From: Saussurea involucrata
Taxonomy: Eukaryota > Streptophyta > Magnoliopsida > Asterales > Asteraceae
DNA: 64,000 nucleotides
NCBI GenBank assembly: GCA_033807775.1
Contig: CM066314.1
Location: 92,358,929 to 92,422,928 of the forward strand
Reading direction: 5' to 3'
This document shows positions 58,072 through 64,000 of this stretch, one piece after another. Both the position numbers and the translations under genes were made by a program. Positions within the stretch are counted from its first letter, which is position 1; every line of letters begins with the position of its first letter. Under the pieces are notes generated by a model. The model saw only the letters and a program-made list of their open reading frames with translations. It was not told the DNA's origin and searched no databases.

Positions 58072-59028
58072 TGTTGGTCCCGAAGGGTTCTACAAGTTTG
58101 TAGAAGGAGGGGGGTTGAATAGAAACACACGATTTTTACTTTCTAAATTGTTTATTGATAAATTAAAACAATTTACAACTTGTTGCGGAACAATATTAAG
58201 GATTAACCTAATCTAAACATGTTAAGAACACTAAGTTTCTTGCACTAGAATAAAGACAGAAAGGAGATAAGTAAATTACGAATAATAACCTAACACACAG
58301 TAGTAAGGAAGAAGAAGATGACCCGAGCACTTCATTTTTGAAGTAGGGTTCTTCTTATATACTGCATGCATTTAATGCATAGCAGTGTTACTTTACACGT
58401 GGCAGCAACTGAGTGGTTGCATGTTTTGACCTTTGTAGACAACCTTAGTAGCCGCATATTGCACAGTGTAGAATCAGAGTTTGGTGTACGATTCTAGACA
58501 GAAGGGAGGTCCGTTCTGACATTTCGTACGGAGACGTGCAAGGGAGGTAAGACAATAGTACTTTGTAAGGAGACTTCATGATCAGCTTTCGTTGAATTAG
58601 TACTTTATCAGCAAATGATAAAGCTCAGGGATTGCTGAAGTCTTCTACTTGATACTTCACGTTGAATGGACAATTCTGTGACTTCGCTGATATCCGCACC
58701 AGTTCATTAGTATACTTGTCGCTGGTTCTCGGGCTTAATCTTCGACTTCAGCGTAGAACTTTTGTTGACGTGAAACTTGTCTTCAGGAATCATAAGTAAA
58801 CAACTAAACTATCAGCGATCATCACAGAGACTGAACAGACTTAGAGCTACTGGATGAACAGTGTCCGCATAATGTCTAATCTATAGAGCGAGAGTTCCTA
58901 TCAGCGGTACTGTAAAGTCTTAGTACTTATCAGCGATAGTGAAACTCTAATACATATTGTTTACTTACAATTTTCACTAACTGTTAAAGAGAGGGTCATT
59001 ATCAAATCACGGAGGGTTTGGATCAACA
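58072..59028 (-). mobile_element. 5' LTR of element G
   Basis: 957 bp, plus-strand edges TGTTGGTCCCGAAGG and TTTGGATCAACA. It carries the TCAGCGA motifs of the family and a shorter purine run (GGAGGGGGG). It abuts E integrase at 59029, giving a candidate duplication TGATC (59029-59033) whose partner was lost at the left junction. Confidence 0.92.
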
Positions 59029-61785
59029 TGATCATCAATCATTTGAAGACCATCCAACCGAACCTTCAAAGTCCAGTTCAGACTATCAGGACCGACAACG
59101 GGATGTAATTCAAGAATCAAACGGTGAACGACTACCTGACTTCTGTCGGCATTTCGCAAACCTTCTCGGCCGCACGCACTCCTCAACAAAACGGAGTGGT
59201 GGAAAGGAGCAACCGTACCCTCGTCGAAGCGGCTCGCACGATGCTTTTTTAGTCCAAAATGCCGCTATTTCTCTGGGCTGAGGCGGTGTCTACTGCTTGT
59301 TACACTCAAAACCGCTCCATCATCAATATGCGTTCAACAAGACGTCATACGAGATCATCAACAAGCGTGTTCCGAACATCAAATATTTCCACGCATTCTG
59401 ATGCACGTGCTACATTCTCAACGACAGTGACGATCTCGGCAAATTCAGCCCCAAGGCGGATGAGGGAGTGTTCATAGGATACTCCATGCAGGCTAAGGCG
59501 TATCGCGTTTACAACAAACGGACTAAAACCGTTACCGAGAGTGTAAATGTTACATTCGACGAAGCCGCATAATTGGCTTCTAAACACATCAGTTCAGAAC
59601 CCGGTTTAACTGGTGTGCTAGCTTCCGAACTCCCACGTTCGGGATTTGCACAAGTGACAGTAAATCCGAATCATGCATCTACGTCGAATGCTGATATTTC
59701 AGATTTAGATTTATTGTTCCAATACTTTTATGATGACATGCTTAACATTTCTACTCCTCATGTCTCAGCACAACCACGACTTGAAGCTGCTCGTACTGAG
59801 GATTCGGCGAATATATCCGGTCCGCCGCCTTCGACCAGCACGACTTCCATCACTGTGGAGACAACTCAACCGTCATCATCAACTTTGTCTGATACAACCA
59901 CACCCCCGGAGGAACCAGTAATAAACCCAGAGATTGCTCCTAATGATTCGTCATCTGCTACAATCGATGATCAGCATGTGCATTCCTCGGAACCAGAAGT
60001 TGCTCAACCTTCGACAAATCCTCCTCTGTCTCCCCCGAGAAACCAACCGGCGACACTTGAAGCAGTACAACACCTTCCATCTGGTGACTACGTGGATCCG
60101 GATGCCTCTCACTCACCTCAGCAGCCGCTTCCACACACCATAAAGTGGACACGAGCTCAAACCTTGCACCAAATCATTGGTGATCCCTCCACTCCAGTCC
60201 AAATACGAGGCGCATCAGCCAATTTCTGCCTCTTCTCCGGATTCTTAAGCAAGATCGAGCCTACCAACGTCCGCGAAGCACTCGACGATCCGGACTGGAT
60301 CATAGCCATGCAAGAGGAGCTCAACCAATTCGAGGCTCTCAAAGTATGGCAGCTTGTTCCACGTCCATCTCACAAGACGGTGATCGGCACTAAATGGATC
60401 TTCAAGAACAAGACGAACAAAGACGGCATCGTCGTACGCAACAAGGCGTGTGTCGTGGCTAAGGGATACCATTAACAAGAAGGGATCGACTATGATGAGA
60501 CCCACGCTCCGGTGGCAAGGATAGAAGCTATACGTATGTTCCTTGCATACGCCGCGCACAAGAACTTCACGGTCTTCCAAATGGATGTGAAGACTGCATT
60601 TCTCTACGGCGATATCATGGAAGAAGTATACGCGTCGCAACTGGAAGGATTCGTGGACGATTCGAAGCCTGATCATGTCTACGTTCTAGACAAGGCGCTT
60701 TATGGTCTAATGCAAGCTCCACGAGCCTGGTATAATACTCTATCCGAGTTTTTGATAAAATCAAAATTCACACGAGGTAAGATATATTCAACTCTGTTTA
60801 TCAAAAACGAAAAAGGTCATATTGTTTAGTTCAAGTGTATGTCGATGACATCCTTTTTGGTTCTACTAATCCTCAGTATGCTAAGAACTTTGCCAAACTA
60901 ATGGGACAATTCTTCAAAATGAGTATGCTTTGTGAGATGAATTTTTTCCTTGGTCTTCAGGTTAAACAACTGTCGACCGGGATATTCATAAACCAGGCTA
61001 AGTACATTCGGGATATTCTTAAGAAATTCCAGATTGAACAGTCCTCACCAATGAAAACTCCCATGGCACCCGGTACAAAGTTACATGCCGATCCTAACGG
61101 AAAGGATGTGGACACTAAAATGTATCGGGAAATGATTGGTTCTTTGATGTACCTAACCGCAAGTAGACCGGACATAATGTTTTCAACTTTTCTATGCGCC
61201 CGGTTTCAGTCAAAACCGAAAGAGTCTCATTTAATAGCTGTCAAACGAATTCTTCGTTATTTAGGTGGTATTGCTGATCTTGGCTTGTGGTACCCGAGAG
61301 TGACAGGTTTTGAGCTGTCTGCATATTCTGATGCGGACCACACGGGCAGCATGATGGATCGGAAGAGAACATCGGGTCATGTGCAATTCTTGGGCGATAG
61401 CTTGGTGAGTTGGGCATCCAAGAAGCAGCAGTGCGTCTCTACGTCGACTGCCGAGGCGAAATTCGTGGCCGCTGCGAGCTGCTGTTCACAAGTGATTTGG
61501 ATGCGCACACAACTCAAGGACTACAATTTCACTTACGTAAAGGTGCCTATTTACTGCGACTCGAAGAGCGCAATTGCCATATCCATCAATCCGGTTCAGC
61601 ATACGAAGACAAAGCACATAGACGTTCGATACCATTTCATCAAGGATCACGTTGAAAGAGGTACAGTCGAACTCTATTTTGTAAGTACAAAACATCACTT
61701 AGCAGACCTGTTTACAAAACCCTTAGACGAAAAACGTTTTAATACTCTAGTGTCCAAGTTAGGTATGCTAAATCTGACGACTTAA
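59029..61785 (+). pseudogene. Element E integrase, RT and RNase H (3' fragment)
   Basis: Integrase resumes just before the second catalytic Asp (IRTDNG, then a TAA where TEF is usual), with TPQQNGVVERSNRTLVEA following and a TAG after RTMLF. A frameshift near 59340 precedes FHAFGCTCYIL-type sequence. A TAA at 59570-59572 starts a Ser/Thr/Pro-rich linker. RT has GTKWIFKNKTNKDG, a TAA at 60474-60476, QMDVKTAFLYGD and YVDD (60838-60849, after a one-base shift). RNase H ends at 61785 with KHIDVRYHF and LADLFTKPLD; the usual AEAEY reads AEAKF. GC content is higher than in other elements. Confidence 0.92.
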
Positions 61786-63427
61786 TCTGATTATGTGTCC
61801 GATACACGTTCCATACATCTACGAGAAATTTTCTTCTTATCATCCGTTGTTAAAACTCCTGATGATTAAGCATACACTTTCTCGTGTTTGTATTCTACTT
61901 TTATCAGTTACACAGTTAGGTTGAGTCTCTGTATTTATTAGGTAGATTTCGTTTGTTCACTTTATTTCTTCGCGTGTTTCTTTTATTTCATACTGTCGTC
62001 TAGTTTAATTGATTTTATATATGTGCTTTCACAAGTGTTCGTGTGTTCAGGGGGACCATGACGTGCTGTCAAGTAAGTTATTCTATTGTTGAGGGGGAGT
62101 GTCACACACGTTTTTCTTTAACTACCATAAAAGTTTGTGTGTGTGTGGGCTTTCCCGAGTGCACTTCGCATCACACATTGTGCACATTCTGAGGGGGAGC
62201 GCAACCATTGTGTTCATCATTTGAGGGGGAGCGTCACATTTTTTTTCTTAAAAGTTATAAAAGTTTTTTTGTTGACGTCTTCCAAAGCACTCAAATTCCT
62301 GTTCCGAGGGGGAGCAAGGGAATACCTATGCAAAGGTTAAGTGGGAGCGGGAAAATTTCCTAAGAGAGGGTCCATTTTTTTAAACTTTTGGTTTTTTTTT
62401 GGGTGCTTACCCGGTAAGTTACCGGGTAACCAATGTTACGGGGTACACTTACCGAACCGGGTAAGTTACCGAGTCTTCTACCCGGTAAGTGTCTCTCCAC
62501 TATAAATATCTCCCATCCGGGAACTTCATTATTTTCATACTTAGCCGGAAACCCCAAAACCCTCGAAAAACATCTCTCGACTCTATTTCACTCGGTCACC
62601 GTTGTTTTTCGATCAGCTCACTGTTTTCGGACCACATACTCTCAGGTATTCATCTTCTACTACACACGAATGGTTTTCGTTCATCTACACACGCACACAA
62701 TCACGGATCCATGCCGATTCGACCACCACAGTGACCTAACCGGGTTTTTCTTAAAACCCCATCTTCATCGATTCCATTTTGGATCGAGTTGTGGTCTACA
62801 AATCATGATGTGTGCCCTATTTTCCATGTCGAACACAATACACCGTTGTAGATTTAATTTTGGTACTTGGTTTGGCTTGATTTGATCCTCACAGAACCAC
62901 GTCCGGTAACCCTAGTTTACCCGGTAACATTCATGTTACCTGGTAACTAGCTTGTTACCCGGACACCTTCGAACATACCCGGAAAGTGCTAAGATTTGTT
63001 CCATCCGGACACCTTGATCCCCGGTAACACATGTCATCCGGATACCTTTGTATCCGGAAAGTTCGACATCCGGTAAGTTCAAAATCCGGTAACCTCGTTG
63101 AATCCAGTATGCTTATCCCATTCAGTAACCTATGTCTCCTCCGGTAAGACACCCTCACCCGGTAAGTTCCATTTTATCCGGTAACCTCCATATTACCCGG
63201 TAACCCCTATCTGTCAGGTCAGGTTTTGCTTGTCTGGATACCCTGTTTATTCGGACACTGCTCGAGTCCATTTCCTTTGCATTTTTCACACATTGGCAAT
63301 CCCAATGTCCTGCTTTTACAGCCAGTCCTCAATCAACCGTTGATTGAGCCATTTGAATGCGAAGGTACGCTTTAAAGGTGATGTTATCCGGTCCACAATC
63401 TAACACTATACTTTTCAGGTATTATAC
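61786..63427 (+). promoter_or_regulatory. Element E spacer: purine tracts, TATA, leader intron
   Basis: Four GAGGGGGAG runs at about 62090, 62191, 62222 and 62306 follow the pol stop. A TATA box TATAAATA lies at 62501-62508. A donor CAG|GTATTC (intron start 62646) and acceptor TTTTCAG (intron end 63418) bracket a 773-base candidate intron, ten bases before ATG 63428. CCGGTAA/GTTACCGG motifs crowd 62405-62490 and 62900-63210, as in the leader at 29195-29660. ORFs in this stretch are not credible genes. Confidence 0.5.
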
Positions 63428-64000
63428 ATGGCAGACTGACAAGAGCAACCACAGCAAAACATCCCCCTCCTGAGGATATCATAGACGATGAGGCCGACAA
63501 TGCCTTGGTTCCCGTGGATCAGGAACTTGAGATCAATCCGAACAACCACCACCTTGATGCTGCCGCATTCAGACCCGATCTTCGAGTAGTAGTTGATATA
63601 TTGCTCGGCCACCCGCTTCGCCGAGCACTGACCGCGACAACTGATGTGCTGCTCATATATGTACATCAAGTATGGCACACGGCGAGGGTGGTCTCTGTCA
63701 ACAACGTTCAGACCATCACTGCCAACATCGATCACCATCCGTTCACTCTCACACTGGAATCCTTCCGCCGACTACTATCCCTTCCGGAACCAAATGCCGG
63801 AGGCCATGCCGCGTACGTACTTACTATTGATGACGTCACACTCTGTGCTGAGGTTCGTGCGCTTGGCTATCATCACGATCTCGACCGTCCATCCGCATTC
63901 ACCCGAAAACACATCGCCCCGATCTGGTACACTCTATTTTCTAACCTAAACTGGTGTCCATCCTCCCGATGGAAGGGGATAGACCAGTGCACCGTAGACT
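63428..64000 (+). pseudogene. Element E env-like ORF, 5' part
   Basis: The likely ATG at 63428 reaches a TGA after three codons; one frameshift later, from 63436, an open frame runs to the end of the window (188 codons). It reads TRATTAKHPPPEDIIDDEAD, then VHQVWHTARVV, ESFRRLLSLPEP and FTRKHIAPIWYTLFSNLNW. The HIAPIW..LF motif aligns with KLPPIW..FF in D and NLPPMW..MF in C, so this is the fourth family of the same downstream ORF. It has no ATG in frame, so a simple ORF search misses it. Function unknown. Confidence 0.7.

Larger units (their letters stand above)
36929..59028 (-). mobile_element. Element G: near-complete SIRE-type copia element
   Basis: Minus strand. Read 5' to 3': LTR (59028-58072), primer site (58069-58058, last bases altered), gag (57990-55603), protease, integrase, RT and RNase H (to 52322), spacer with TATA and intron signals, env-like ORF (51350-37951, split by H), polypurine tract (37697-37683) and a truncated 3' LTR (37682-36929). 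It sits inside the integrase of E. It is the most complete copy of its family here, but carries multiple stops. Confidence 0.9.

Noticed and set aside
59029..64000. Treating the 3' copia fragment as a new element unrelated to E
   Set aside because: Same strand, same CCGGTAA motif and complementary missing parts make one element with a deletion simpler; flanking sequence could still overturn this.
1..64000. Host protein-coding genes, tRNA or rRNA genes, CRISPR arrays
   Set aside because: Every stretch with protein similarity I can recognise is retroelement-derived; tRNA-like matches are primer binding sites; no spaced identical repeats of CRISPR type are present.

Overview
This window is plant nuclear DNA made entirely of transposable elements. 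I find no host gene, tRNA, rRNA or CRISPR. Plant hallmarks are Ty1/copia elements primed from initiator tRNA-Met (TGGTATCAGAGC), a Ty3 Athila piece with a tRNA-Asp-type primer site, Tekay/Del-like LTRs starting TGTAAC and a non-autonomous Helitron. Most copia elements here are SIRE/Maximus-type: a large extra ORF, usually called env-like, lies downstream of pol. That abundance suggests a eudicot, possibly Asteraceae (weak inference). Nearly every coding region carries stops, frameshifts or insertions, so these are fossils. Letters A-K below are my own labels.

The layout is a set of nested insertions, several proven by 5-bp target duplications. The outermost visible element is C (+ strand; 4638-8673 and 9920-14849). 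On its left, C's gag is cut by element A (+), whose RNase H is cut by element B (-), whose gag is cut by a Ty3 LTR running off the window (1-548). C's integrase carries a separate 1.25-kb LTR unit K (8674-9919, TSD TACTG). On its right, C's env-like ORF is cut by element D (-; 14850-28490). D's env-like ORF holds a 2.9-kb Tekay-like solo LTR (17053-19966, TSD ATATA), its RNase H holds a 1.4-kb Helitron (23843-25217), and its gag/protease junction is cut by element E (+; 28491 to about 33353, then 59029-64000 and beyond).

E is interrupted by an Athila fragment (about 33354-35953) and by element G (-; 36929-59028). G's 3' LTR is fused to the LTR of a vanished relative G' (35954-36913). I infer that recombination between them deleted the rest of Athila and about the first half of E's protease-integrase region. 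G's env-like ORF is split by element H (-; 39003-48372, TSD TGCAT), an Angela/Tork-like copia element with an internal 1.75-kb tandem duplication that gives it a third, truncated LTR. The deepest chain is C > D > E > G > H.

The SIRE-type elements share an order: LTR, primer site, leader, gag with zinc knuckle, a gag stop next to protease, integrase, reverse transcriptase (RT), RNase H, a 0.8-1.6 kb spacer, env-like ORF, polypurine tract, LTR. The most interesting pattern is in that spacer. In four diverged families a TATA-like box sits about 115-150 transcribed bases before the env-like ATG, and in the A/G and E families a plausible leader intron ends just before it. This suggests a separate internal promoter for the downstream ORF. 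Each family is also peppered with its own short motif (TCAGCGA in A/B/G, TTCTGA/TCAGAA in D, CAGAGC in C and K, CCGGTAA in E), even inside coding sequence.
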